Assembly (NCBI GenBank): GCA_050084985.1
Contig: JBITNC010000001.1
Coordinates: 184,450,001-184,514,000 of the forward strand
Direction of reading: 5' to 3'
Length of the DNA stretch: 64,000 nucleotides
Source: Nageia nagi
Taxonomy: Eukaryota; Pinophyta
The number at the start of each line of letters is the position of its first letter. Position 1 is the first letter of the stretch. Shown here piece by piece: positions 1 through 11,451 of the stretch. The notes beneath the pieces were generated by a model. That model saw only the letters and a list, made by a program, of their open reading frames with translations, made no database searches and was not told the origin of the DNA. The translations under genes were made by a program, and so were the position numbers.

Positions 1-1680
1 GTAAATCAAGGGGCTACATCATATTTTCAAGATCAACAAGTTATACCTTCAATTCCTCTTATTGTTTCATATCATCCTTTGATCATGCCTAAAAAACTTA
101 TATCATAAATCCTAGGGGTATATCTAAATCTCAAGCCTTTGAGGATCCCTAATCAAAACCAAATTCAACCTCAAAAAATTGCTCATGTTGGATAATCTAA
201 CATTACCTATAAATTAGACCAATATGATCCAAATCAAATGCAAAATAATTTGTATCAAGTGGATCCTCAAATTATCATGAATCAAGCTTATCAACATGTT
301 AGTCAAGTTCAACCTTCTCTGCATGTTTTTAATCAGCCATCATGTCAACCCCAAGGATACATAAATCAAATGGCTCAACTATACAACTAAATTAAATTTG
401 TTCCTAATCAAACTTAGAATCAACCTTTGGGAAAAAACATACAACACATATGTATATCAACAACCTCCAATAATTAATGATGACATCTTAAAGAGGTTAC
501 ATCAAATGTAACTCAATATCAATAGTCAAATAAAAATAAAGATATCATATTGCTCAATTGTCAATGAACCTATCAACTCCATGGTTCCTATAAAGTAATT
601 CCCTTACAAGTTTGAAGTGACACATATTGAGAAATTTAAAGGGAAATAAGACCCAAGGGAAAACCTAATATAATTAAAATTCTCTTTCTATGTCATAAGA
701 TATGATGATGTTCTCATGCTTATAACATTTATAATGATATTAATGAGACAATATTTGGATTGATACAACAACTTGCCCCAAAATAGTATTTACTCTTTTG
801 AGCAACTAGCTAATCTTTTCTTAGACCACTTTTCCATCAACATAAGAAAGAGAAAATAAATTATAAACTTAATTAGAATCTCATAGTTTTATGATGAATC
901 AATTAACAATTATGAATTAATATGGAGAGCTATCATGACATATTTTTCATATACCTTGCCATAAGAAGAGCTCATCAAATTATTTAGTAGAAGTTGTAAT
1001 AAGAAAATATCTTAAATATGACAAATCCAATGACACAAGTATTTTAAATAATCACTATCACAATAAAAGCTTATTGAAGAGGTTAAGATTAAATTAGGTG
1101 ATATTAGGTTGTGCAAGAATAACATTAAAAATGATCTAAAGCACAATAATAGTGCTAACAATAATCAAGCTTATCAAAAGCCATACAAAAATCATGTATC
1201 TTATGATGTCAGTTAAGTACAACTAATCATATCAATTCAATAAAGAAAAAACTCCTCAACAAATAATTTTTAATGGGAAAGGTTAAATTAACAATCATGA
1301 ATAAAAGTAAAATATATCTTTCACTCCTTTGGAAAAGCCTTTATCGAATATCTTGCAACAATTAACTCAAGCAAACATCATATCATTTCTAGAAGTCAAA
1401 GATAATCCTTTTGCTTTGACTTGACCTTGTTATAAAGAGAGTGAATTTTATGATTATCATAGACATAAGGGATATAACATAAATGAGTGTATGCAATTGA
1501 ATCATGTGGTTCAATATCTTATATAAAATGAGAAAATATTAACATTAGATCTAATCGCATTACCTAATCAATGCTTAGGAGTTTTCAAAAACCTTTTACC
1601 TAATCATGATGAAATTCAAGTTCATGCTTATCATAATGTAGAGCCACTACCTTTTCATGAACTTTTTTAATGATCCAATG
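1..1680 (+). pseudogene. Ty3/gypsy gag relic (element A)
   Basis: Gag normally forms the retrotransposon particle and binds its RNA. The first 400 bases read as a Gln/Asn-rich leader. From about 600 the reading gives a KFKGK-x-DPREN motif, then at 764-822 the stretch YNNLPQNSIYSFEQLANLF. That matches the retrotransposon gag core (W-x-x-LP-x-x-SI-x-SF). At about 1447-1530 YDYHRHKGYNINECMQLN corresponds to the C/Y-x-x-H-x-x-x-GH-x-x-x-x-C region at the end of many plant Ty3/gypsy gags. The frame is broken by stops and shifts, often at expected Gln or Trp codons. The 5' end and 5' LTR lie outside the window. No protease, RT or integrase follows before the polypurine tract at 3261, so the copy was gag-only or has lost pol. 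Family assignment is fairly sure; the clade is not. Confidence 0.75.
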
Positions 1681-3260
1681 AGTTAAAAAAAATCCTTGAG
1701 CTTTAATAATGTCTTGTAATCATAGCATCAAAATATTGTCACTTTATCTTCTAATCAAGTTCTTATTTTTAATCTTGTTATCTTAGGAGTCAATACTAGA
1801 GCCTACTTCTCTTTTGTGATCATCCAAAAATGGATAACACATTGTACCATGATCATGAGTCTTCTTTTTCTTATTTCCTTTTCATCATTCTTTCTTCATA
1901 ATTATTATTTATCATTTATCATCATGTTTTCCTTGTAATCATTGTATATGTCATGTTGTCTTTGTATCTTCTTTATCTTTTTGTATCATCATTATCCTTG
2001 TGATTACATTAGGAATGCATTGCATCTTAAAATCATTATCATATCATCATATTCATATATCTTTGAGATAAATTTGACTTAACATCATTATCACTACCCA
2101 TAGGCCTCATTTCCCAATGAGGATGTAACCACTTGGGTCATAATCATATTATTGAGTTACCTTACAATCAATCCATTGGGATTGATAATAAATTGTTGAC
2201 TATAATGGTAATTTAGGAAAATCTAGTCTTGTGAAGAAAATTATAATTACTTTGAGATGGATAAATCTCTTATCTTGTGTTTTCATATTCATCATTCATT
2301 AATGAGCAATAAGCATATGTTATAATTATCATGATCTTTGATAGCATATCTTCAAGATGATCAATGAGCACTTAACAATGATCAATTAGTGTCTTGTTGA
2401 AATCATATTTTCCCACCCATCATACCATATTATAAGATTCAAGGTACCATCCCTATCAGGCAAAGGTCAATACCCCATATTCTAGCATATTTGTGGCACA
2501 TCATACACATTGGATTTAGCATTATTCTTAAGTGTAAAATTTTTCTTAACATTACTTGGGGTAAATTTATAATTATATTATTATGATCATATTATGAGAG
2601 TTATCCTCCTTACAATCCATTCAAAATTTTATTTAGCATTAGCATTATCCATTATGATCGATTAAATATGGGGAAAGGTAATCATTATCATTTTCATATT
2701 TATAATTCAATTAATATGGGAAAATATTATCATTTGGAGAATTATCCTCATTGTAATCCATGCATAATGAATTTATAGTCTTTCCCCATGAAACACTTAG
2801 GCATCGAACTAGGAACCATAAATTCAAAATATATTTAGCCTACCATACATGGGAAAGGGAAATCATTAGCATTATCATCCCTTGTGATCCATTCAACATG
2901 GGGAAATATTAGTAGTATCACTTTCTATACCATTACTTGGGATAAAGTTATCATTGATAACATCTTTGAGAATAACATTGCATAAGCCAAACATATCAAT
3001 TAACATTATTGCCATAAACTATATTGTTTAAAATTGGCCATATATTTGGGAATATTTAACACTTATCTCTTATATTGAGGTATGTTTATGTACCTACACC
3101 CATCCATTATCCTTTTCAACAAAACATAATTGAGCATTGATCACATATCATTGATCATCATCATAATCATCATGTCATTAGTCAAAATCAATGTTTTCAT
3201 TAGTAAATCATGACATCTTGGATTTTTATGCTAAGCCTTGTATACTTGCAATACTTAGCT
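1681..3260. repeat. Pol-less spacer with degenerate tandem repeats
   Basis: No coding similarity is seen on either strand between the gag relic and the polypurine tract. The DNA is rich in ATCATTATC words. From about 2150 to 2960 related phrases recur: a gap of 'ttatcctcctta/attgtaatccat' type at 2594 and 2737, and 'attacttggggtaaa/gggataaag' at 2551 and 2932. This looks like a worn tandem repeat upstream of the 3' LTR, a layout common in Tat/Ogre-type Ty3/gypsy elements. The unit length is not clear by eye. Confidence 0.45.
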
Positions 3261-3700
3261 CAAAAGGGAGTATTTATAGACACCTAAAAATTGTCTATAT
3301 TGAGCACACCTACCTTAGCTAGCAATAGTGTCAGTTAACTTGGTCAACCATGTTCAAAATAAATAATTAGGTCATCTAATTAATCATCCTACTAAATAAT
3401 CCATGTAAATGTTGATCTATCTTGAAATCCTAATGGAGATGCCAATCATCCAATCAATATATTGGTTAGGCATAAATATTGTATATAGGTCAAAATTATT
3501 TCATTTATTATTGATAGCTCCATTTTTTAAGGTTGTTTTTTGTTATTACTTGAAATAAGCTTATAACCTACCATCATCTTAAGTAGTATCTAAGAATCTA
3601 AGCACCCAAATACTAATTTATTATAGTTTTATGAGAAACCTAGTGTACAAGAAGGATTCATCCATTATTTTAAATAAATATCAAGGTATAATCATGATTT
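3261..3700 (+). mobile_element. Polypurine tract and start of 3' LTR (element A)
   Basis: The purine run caaaagggag at 3261-3270 is followed at once by tatttatagacacctaaaaa. This fits the usual plant Ty3/gypsy LTR start TGTTTATAGACACCTAAAAA with the terminal TG changed to TA. The LTR certainly covers the first few hundred bases; its 3' boundary is not visible and the end given is arbitrary. It belongs in position and orientation to the gag relic upstream. Confidence 0.6.
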
Positions 3701-4634
3701 ATCAATATTATATGCTTGTATGTTGTGCTTTTTGGGTTTTGTAGGTATTTGTAGGTACTTGAAGTCTATTAGAGCTATTGAGAGATAACATTGTATCCAT
3801 CATAGTATATTATTTACTTTTATATGTGTATATATCTTGAATTTTAGGTTAATATAATCCTAATATTTTTCATATCATCATTGATCAATTTGGAGCTTAG
3901 GTACACATACCATACAATAACATTCTAGCATAGATCTTTTACATGCATGTTGTTTTATCATAAAAATCAATAAAAAGAAAGAGAATTTAGTATTAATATA
4001 ACATATGATCATATCAATAGGTATTGTGTTATTTTTTAGCATTCATATGATTACAAATGAGGAGGCTTACATTGTTGTCTAGCATTATAGCTTGTCTCCA
4101 AGGTCTTACAAACTTGGGTATTGAAGTTCCCCTTTAATAGTTTTATCCATGCAAGTGTTAGATCATTAAAAAGTAAGGATCATGGAAGCAAATTAACTCT
4201 TTATCATCCATATTATATTATGTATCCTTTGGATCTTTTATGCAATAACTTTGGGTATATACAAGGTACTACAACAATGAAAATGGTTCAATTCAATGCA
4301 TTATATCTCTTTCATATTTTCTACAACATGCTTACTATTTTAAAATATATAATGTATGTGGGTGTTATTGTGTTTTCTTGTATGGATCTATCATCACCAT
4401 ATTGGAGAGTATAACTAAAGGTATACTCAATACTCTGATCAAAATATGCAACTTTTATCTTCATTACCCCATTTTAAAATTCATTAGGGGAACCAAAACC
4501 ATATGGTATCCAACAAGATACTATACTCAAGCATCTAAATATTTTAGGGGAGTACTCTTTATTGTTTGAAAATTTCCATAGTTCTCTATTCTTCTTTGCA
4601 TTATGCAATTTCAAATGCTTTTCCATTTCATCTC
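3701..4634. other. LTR remainder and 3' end of another Ty3/gypsy element
   Basis: No protein family is recognised here. Two short open frames (4121-4414 and 4378-4569) show no domain and probably reflect chance. The last 150 bases share phrases with the stretch before the polypurine tract at 34653, such as a run of ttctctattcttctttgc type. This suggests the 3' untranslated end of a related element (element B). Confidence 0.35.
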
Positions 4635-5350
4635 CAAATAGGGGGGAAATATAGATGCCTAAAAATTATTTATTTTTAATTAATAAATGATATTTATATA
4701 TCTCAAAATAATAAATAGTAATATTACATAAATCAAGGCTAATGTGTTATCCAAGTGTTATATCATTTCCTAATTTCAATGCTTTATCATCGATCATGAT
4801 TATATCTAGAAAACACTAGATATTGAAAAGATCATATTCTATTGCTATATGTAAACCTTCATTCCCTTCTATGTTCTTCCAAGTATAAATGGAGGAGTTC
4901 GAGTTAACATTTCCTATCAGATCTCTCTAATAGGTGGTTTTCTATATATCATATTACACTAATGGCATCTCCCAATGCCAATTATATGATGATTCTATTA
5001 TGCTTCAAATTTATATTACATGTTATCATATTTATTTTCTTTCATCCTACTTAATGAATAATGCGTACAATATGAGAATACTATGAATATGACATTCACA
5101 TAATTCTATTTTATTATCTAGAGTTGTAGATCTAAGGGACATCAATCATAGACCTGGGTCATTGAATATCCATACAATGTCATCCTAAATCCAATCCAAT
5201 CCTTTATGGATTGTGTTAGATCTTGATTCTTACTTTACTTCTTGCATCAAGTTTACATTTTCTTAGTATTATTAAAATAGCCTTGATAAGTGTTTTGCAC
5301 CCATATATTGTAGCTCTTTATGTACTATACTTTTAATTGTAAATAATTAT
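4635..5350 (+). mobile_element. Polypurine tract and LTR of Ty3/gypsy element B
   Basis: The purine run caaataggggggaaa at 4635-4649 is followed by tatagatgcctaaaaatt at 4650, an LTR start of the same type as those at 3271 and 34668, again with TG changed to TA. A TATA-box candidate, tataaat, lies at 4884-4890, about 235 bases into the LTR, followed by the GC-richer stretch ggaggagttcgag. The 3' boundary is not seen; the end given is an estimate. Confidence 0.55.
4884..4890 (+). promoter_or_regulatory. TATA box candidate in LTR B
   Basis: The sequence aagtataaatggagg sits at the distance from the LTR start expected for the U3/R promoter of a retrotransposon. In AT-rich DNA this is only suggestive. 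Confidence 0.35.
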
Positions 5351-5985
5351 TTAGAGGTGGCAATATAAGGGGAAAAAATAATTCATTCTCCTTAGGAGAT
5401 GGGTTATCCATTATCACAACAAACATATCAAGGCATATGGCATCAAAAAATACATGATCAAATATTGATAGTATATTACAAACTATACATTCAATTTCTT
5501 AAGATTATAAGAACCTTAAGCTGAAAATAATACTAGCTAGATTAATTTGTATCCATGTGGGCTGAAAAAATTGGGATTTACCACATGCAAACTAAGAAAC
5601 TAATATCTCCATTGAGTCTTTCCATGGATTCTAAAAGTTAAGATTTCTTGGAAAAAATACTAAGAAGAGTAGGATATTGGATTGGGTAATTGACACACTT
5701 ATTAAGTGTGTAGATCCATACAATGTAAATAAATATGTATTTAAGTCTATTGGTTTTTAAACTAACTATAATAAAGAGAAGAATCTTGAAATTTTCCTAG
5801 AGAAATCTTGTAGTATTCTTGATTCTAAATGTTCTTTCCATGAAAGTATTTGTAACACATATTTGGTACATAGTTGAATACATATATCAATCAAATACCT
5901 TATTACCAAATGTGATGAATATGTTTTTCATGTGATCTAATCAACCAAATAATTTTTTAAATAGATATATCAACCAAATACCTTA
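5351..5985. other. AT-rich stretch without recognised features
   Basis: No open frame of note and no recognised domain on either strand. It may contain the rest of LTR B and a leader region. Confidence 0.4.
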
Positions 5986-6039
5986 CAAGGTAACATTTAT
6001 AAACATGTATTGAATATTACAATACTTCTTGAATTTGGA

Positions 6040-6285
6040 TGGACCATGAATGAGTTTCCTCCTATTGAATATATATTTAATTTGAATGAATTTCCTCTTA
6101 TTGAATATGTATATTAGTTCATGGAGCTTGATTTTAACTATTTGTTTCCTATTGAACAAGTGCTTGAGATCATGGAACCTAATTTTAATGAGTTGTATAC
6201 TACTAAATATGTCTTTGAGATTATTGGGCTTGATCAAAACACCCAAGTACCAAATAACCATGTTATCCTTTCTCCACCTTGAAAA
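6040..6285 (+). pseudogene. Degenerate repeat-coding fragment, function unknown
   Basis: On the plus strand a peptide theme recurs: NEFPPIEYIFNL, NEFPLIEYV, then FMELDFN, PIEQ-like and IMEPNFNEL, ending in GLDQNTQVPNNHVILSPP. The DNA phrase gaatgarttlccttctattgaatat type recurs at 6047 and 6083, and a relative occurs near 6145. The theme breaks frame several times. It looks like a low-complexity acidic linker of a former polyprotein, possibly of a retrotransposon, but no family can be named. The open frame on the opposite strand at 5983-6288 is probably its shadow. Confidence 0.25.
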
Positions 6286-6554
6286 CATAAACTTGATAAA
6301 TTTATTGAGTTTTTTTTATTGAAAATTAGCATTATGCATAACAAATGATGGCAATTATTTTTTTCAAATTTTGGTGAAAATGATTCAAAGTCATGGCGAA
6401 AAGTTTTTAAAAGTTGCATAGGGTAAGAGGCAAAATCATTTTTTTTAAGATGTGAATTTTTGGTGATATATATTGATTTTTAGTTTTATGACGAGTATCT
6501 ACATATATCATGATACTATCATCTTAAATCCTATAGAAAACCCCTCCTTAAAGA

Positions 6555-6950
6555 TAGATGATTGTATCCCATTTATGGTGATGATCATCTGCTCTTTTAC
6601 ATAGACGATTGATTACATAAAAGTGCATATGATCATCTACATAAAAAATGCAAATGATCATCTATAGATTAATGCAGATGATCATCTATTGAAAGGTTTA
6701 GAAAATCATATATTAAAAGGTGTAGATGATCATTTATTGAAAGGTGCAAATGATCATCTATAAAAAGTATGGATGATCATCTATAGCAAAGTGTAGATGA
6801 TCATATGTATAAAAGTGTAGACAATAATCTATAGAAAAGTATAGATGATTGTATATACTTTGTTAGAGATGATCATTTGTACTTTTATGTAAATGATCAT
6901 TTGCACTTATATGCAGATGATTAATATTAGCACTATCGATCATCTATGTT
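6555..6950. repeat. 24-bp minisatellite with palindromic GATGATCATC core
   Basis: Copies of gatgatcatct recur about every 24 bases (for example near 6654, 6678, 6727, 6751, 6774 and 6797). They are separated by AAAAGTGTA-like linkers. In the middle the linker reads ctataaaaagtgta. After about 6860 it reads tgtacttttatgtaa, its reverse complement, so the array changes orientation while the palindromic core stays the same. Roughly a dozen worn copies are visible. Confidence 0.8.
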
Positions 6951-8565
6951 CCAAATAATATGACTCATCAAAAAATGGGCATTAAATGTGATTATACATA
7001 AAAAATTGTAACACATGTTAAGTCTTATAAGAGGCCTTCAATAGATCATTTTCACCTCATTTCAACACTTTGACTCTTTGGGTCTATAGTTCCCTCTATG
7101 GCCCCTTTCCCCTCCTTTTCCAACCAAACTTTCCAAGTTGCTTCTCTCCTTTGTGCTTTACAAATCCTCCCTCTCTTTGAGTCCTCACTACTCAAGACCA
7201 CCATGTCAACATCTAATGCTATCATCCAAAAAACATCTTACATTTACACAAATCTTATTTTCCCCAAATGTTGGATATTTTTACCACTCCTAGATATGAA
7301 TTTAGTTGGTTGTAAGAATCCAACCTTATGCAGTTGGTTTCAATGGGAATATTATTTAATAATATTCCTCTTCTAGTTGTGATTGTGAACTTTTTTTTAT
7401 AGTGAAAACGTAACCATTACAATGATAGTCCATGGTAAACCTATATCATTCTATATTAAACCCTTTGCTATACATAGGTTAATAGGTCTACTATATAAGG
7501 ATGCTAGGGATATTGTAAATACAAAGGCATATCTTCTAAGTGATAAAGATAAAATACATCTAAAAATAACCTATGGTATCTCTACAAAATGTTTGATAGG
7601 TAAAAGGTTTATTAATTTGTTAAGTCTCCTTTTAATTTATTGATATTTCAATAAATATTCTTAATTTTTTATTTGTTTTTTGTAATTTGCCTTAGTGTCA
7701 TAGCATTGTTTATGATGTAGTTTAACTTTTTAGTTAACCATAATCCCTCAAGAAGGACCTCAACATGCAAGATGTTCAAAATCCTTTTTTGAAGGCTATA
7801 ATAGTGTTCTTTTAGGCTAGACTTATTCTACAAGGGACATCTTTAGATATTCCATTTTTGGACCATTATTACATTTTGTGATTTATTGAGCATAAAAAAT
7901 TTGATTGGATATACTTCATTTCAAATACGATCATATATAATATTTCCACTATCAAAATATCAAGCTCTCAAAATGTATACCTATCTAGCTGTAATTATTT
8001 GCTTGTATTATACTATGAGGCTTTTTATAGCTTGCAAAACACTCTACCTCCAACTATGGCTCATAGTTAGTTGAAATAATTAGCACTAACTATAGAGGAA
8101 GTGCAAGTAATAGAATGTATTTTATTTTTTTAATTAATAAATTAATTGCATTATTAAATTGAAGAATCAAGCTAAAAGGATTATTGATTCAATGAACTTT
8201 TTGTTTATATTTAATGCAAAAAAAGCAACAAATTCAAATTTTCAAAGACTTGCTACAATTAGAGGAACACAACCCAAAGATGCAGGAGATTCCTAAGGGG
8301 AAATTAGTTCACCCTTGGTGAGGAATTATTCAAAAAAGTGTATATGTAATGCATAAGTTATCATCGATTCTAGATAAAATTTAGCTATGTCATAGCATAG
8401 TCACAACCCATATCCTTTGAGTAAACAAAATACTCAAATATTGATGATGATAATGAAGTTGAACAACTACAAAAAAAAAACATTTCCATACCAAGTAATC
8501 ATTCTTTCTATGAAAATACACACTCCAAAAATCTTTTTGGATAAATGATCTATGTAGAAATAGGT
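6951..8565. other. No recognised gene
   Basis: Small open frames at 7098-7376, 7422-7643 and 7886-8074 show no domain, and their composition fits AT-rich chance frames. Near 7018-7040 the phrase gtcttataagaggcc could be a worn LTR promoter, but nothing else supports that. Confidence 0.4.
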
Positions 8566-8945
8566 GATCATTAGTGCCATGACATAGATGATCACCTATA
8601 TGTACACTAATGATCATATGCATGATTGCATTGATGATCGTATGTTTGTCAAAAAGATAATCCTAGGCATTTAAAAATATGATTATTAATTTATTTAGCC
8701 TTTATAAATATTTTTTGGAATGATTATAGATACAAATATGGGTCTACCACCACTTGTGAAAGTAACACATACCCCTTCCACATAAGTCATGGAGCTAGAA
8801 GATAAGTAAAGTAGTCCTAGATAAATAATAGGATAAAATTTAAACCATTTTCTATTTGTTATTATTTTCATTATATTATGTAATAACATGTAAATTTGCA
8901 ATTCTAAAAGTGGGAAACCAATTTCAATTTCTCAAAATCAACTCA

Positions 8946-9174
8946 TTATTTTATGAGCAATGCTTCCTCCTCCAATTCCATTGATGAGGGAGCATTTGCA
9001 ACCAATAGGAAAAACATTATAGCATATGTTTTAAGGAATGTTTCTTTTTGTGGTAGGGATAAATCAGGTTGAATAAGTAGAAAAATAATCAAATTGAAAG
9101 CTCCTAGCCCATACAATATTCTAGCAATTAGTGATGTTCCCAATTTTACATTATCAAATGTAAATTCTATGTCA
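8946..9174 (-). other. Hydrophobic open stretch, unrecognised
   Basis: A minus-strand frame open from about 9174 down to 8946 reads as two hydrophobic segments: LIARILYGLGAFNLIIFLLI and a second around YAIMFFLLVANA. An acidic tail, MELEEEALLIK, follows. This would fit a small membrane-protein fragment, but no family is recognised and no promoter or neighbour supports expression. The surrounding 8650-9900 DNA holds nothing else I can name. It is most likely a relic or a chance frame. Confidence 0.15.
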
Positions 9175-9933
9175 TGTGATATAGGTCTTTGTACCTTGAA
9201 ACTTTATGAGGATTACCTACAAGGAATGGTATAAGAGCAAGGTACCATGGATGGCATAGGGGAATAGAATCAATGTCAAGTTGCTGGAAGCCACAAGTCT
9301 CCACAACTAGTAACACAATAGAATGTGATTGGAACTATAACTAAAGAACCAAAGGAAAAATAATTAGATCCATATACTACTTTCAATAGCTTAATTTTCT
9401 CAAAAATAGAGGAAAAATCAATAATTATGTTCTTCTTGATATTTTAAATGCAAAAAAAAGGGAATTTCAAGTAAAATTTATATACAAAGAGATTAATACA
9501 TGATTCCCAAACTATGAAAAATGAGAAAAGTTATTTTTAGAGATTGAAAATTCTCCAAAGAAGCTTGTGACACATATGGAGAGATAAAATTTTCTTCTTC
9601 ATAGGTATATAATTATGTAAATAAAATTTTGAGTAAGTTAGAAAATTTAAATATTTAAGCCTAATCCTATTACAGCACTTGTGCCACTAACATGCAAAAG
9701 ATTGAAATTGTAGGAGCCACAAAATATGTAGCGAAAGTAAGAATTTTGTAAGAAATTTAGTGAATGTACAATGTACATTATAGTTTCATTTTATTAAATT
9801 TTTTTATTTATCATATCTAATTATGTTCTTGTTTTGTATTTTATAGTTCAACTTTGACAACTTGAAAAAATAAGTTAACAACTCGATTGTTCAAGTTTAA
9901 AAAGCAAGGAAGAGCCTGTTAAATGCATCCATA

Positions 9934-10242
9934 GTGAAGGAGAAGCTCCTAAAATATTTGAAAGATAATAACACATTAAAATTAATCATAAAGGATCATA
10001 ATTTGGACTACCACATTTTGATGAAGAAAAAAGAAAAGGATACTCTAGCTATGGAGATACTAGGTGAGGATGGTTGGAAAGATATGAAAAGCTTAATTCA
10101 AACTTTGGATACAACACAAAGAAGAGTATTAATAGTAGTAGAGTTTGGTTCATCATTCAAATTGACATTTGTTGAGGATGCTACTTGTGAGGATGAGAAT
10201 AATGTTGATGAAATATTTAAAAAGATAAAATTTCATTTTTAG
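9934..10242 (+). CDS. Hypothetical 102-residue open frame
   Basis: An uninterrupted frame starts at ATG 9934 in the context agtgaaggagaa. It reads as a charged protein with an MKKKEKDTLAMEILGEDGWKD segment, a TQRRVLIVVEFGSSFKLTFVED segment that could form beta strands, and an acidic end. Its composition is more protein-like than neighbouring frames (charged residues, few Ile/Leu/Phe runs). It could be one exon of a longer relic, since the frame upstream to about 9900 is also free of stops for a short way. No family is recognised. A degenerate repeat begins about 90 bases downstream. Confidence 0.25.
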   Translation: MKEKLLKYLKDNNTLKLIIKDHNLDYHILMKKKEKDTLAMEILGEDGWKDMKSLIQTLDTTQRRVLIVVEFGSSFKLTFVEDATCEDENNVDEIFKKIKFHF

Positions 10243-10329
10243 ACATTCAATAAGAAGTTGAGAACTTTTTTATAATAAGTTGTGGTTATATTGAAATACT
10301 TTTTGAAGAGAAACATGGTGATTTTGATT

Positions 10330-10770
10330 TTAGATAGACTAATAATATGTTTTTTATTTTTTTATTTTTTGCAAGTTATAAGTAAGTATGTTTTTTGAAT
10401 CATTGCATGTATGAGCAAACAATTAAAATGAAGATTTATTTTCTTACAAGTAAGTATGAAAAGGAATGCTTATTATGAATCATGAGCAAGTGTGCTTTTT
10501 TGAATGAGAAAGCATGTTTTTAATCATTGAATATTTGAACAAGTATATTTTTTTGAATGATAGCAACTATGTGCAAGCTATTGAAATGGTGATTTAATAA
10601 TAGAATGTTAGAAGCAAGTACATTTTTTTGAATCATTGCATGTGCGAAAAAAACTATTTGAATGGTGATTTATTTTTTTACAAGTATATTTTTGTAATAA
10701 TTGAATGTTTGGGCAAGTATTTATTTTGAATGATAGCATATATGAAGAAGTATATTTTATTGAATGATAG
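10330..10770. repeat. Degenerate tandem repeat, about 110-120 bp unit
   Basis: The phrase gcaagtatatttttttgaatcattgcatgtatgagc, followed by a version of aaactattgaaatggtgattta, recurs about four times with indels. Clear copies begin near 10385, 10490, 10540, 10612 and 10680. No coding potential is seen in it. Confidence 0.6.
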
Positions 10771-11160
10771 CATTAACGATCATCTACAGTTTCAATGTGA
10801 CTAGCATTTGCATGTTCCATCATTCGATGTTCATCTCAAAAATTATATCATATGAGTATTTGTATCACTATTTATATGATTGTTAGCTTATAAACCCATA
10901 TAATCATTATTGTATAAATGTAAATGATTATTAGTGTATAAACACATACGAGCATCAATGTCTAATCCTAGATGATATTCAGCATATAAACTAATATTAT
11001 CATCAATTTAATTTTATAGATGAGTATCAATATTTAACCATTGATAATCATTAGTGTCTTCACTCTAATGATCATCAATATCTTCATCAATATGATCATC
11101 AATGTCTTGACCCAGATGATCCTTAGTGTCTTGACCTATATGATAGTTAGTGTATTACTT
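10770..11160. repeat. Scattered TGATCATC/ATGATCAT motifs
   Basis: Phrases such as taatgatcatcaatatcttcatc, atatgatcatcaatgtcttgacc and agatgatccttagtgtcttgacc recur with a spacing of about 24-30 bases, clearest at 11055-11160. The same palindromic core is found in the arrays at 6.6 kb and, more sparsely, at 8570-8640. Confidence 0.5.
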
Positions 11161-11451
11161 TTTATGACATGTTGCATTCATAAGTTGTAATGATAAGCTA
11201 AATTCAAAAGCTTACAAGTTACAAAATTTTAAAAAGTATTGAATCATTGATAAGATGTATATATTCATCATATATTCATAATTTACTCAAACTTTTCATA
11301 TGTCAAATACAATGTGTATATAGCATTGATCAAAGAACTACATTCAATTCATTTCAAACACAGGATAATCCAAAATTCTAAACACTAGATAATATAACAA
11401 ATTCTTAATCAATTACACTATAGATCATAGTAAATAAATTAATAAATATAG

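Noticed and set aside
7018-7040. Phrase gtcttataagaggcc as an LTR promoter
   Set aside because: No LTR ends, primer-binding site or polypurine tract accompany it.
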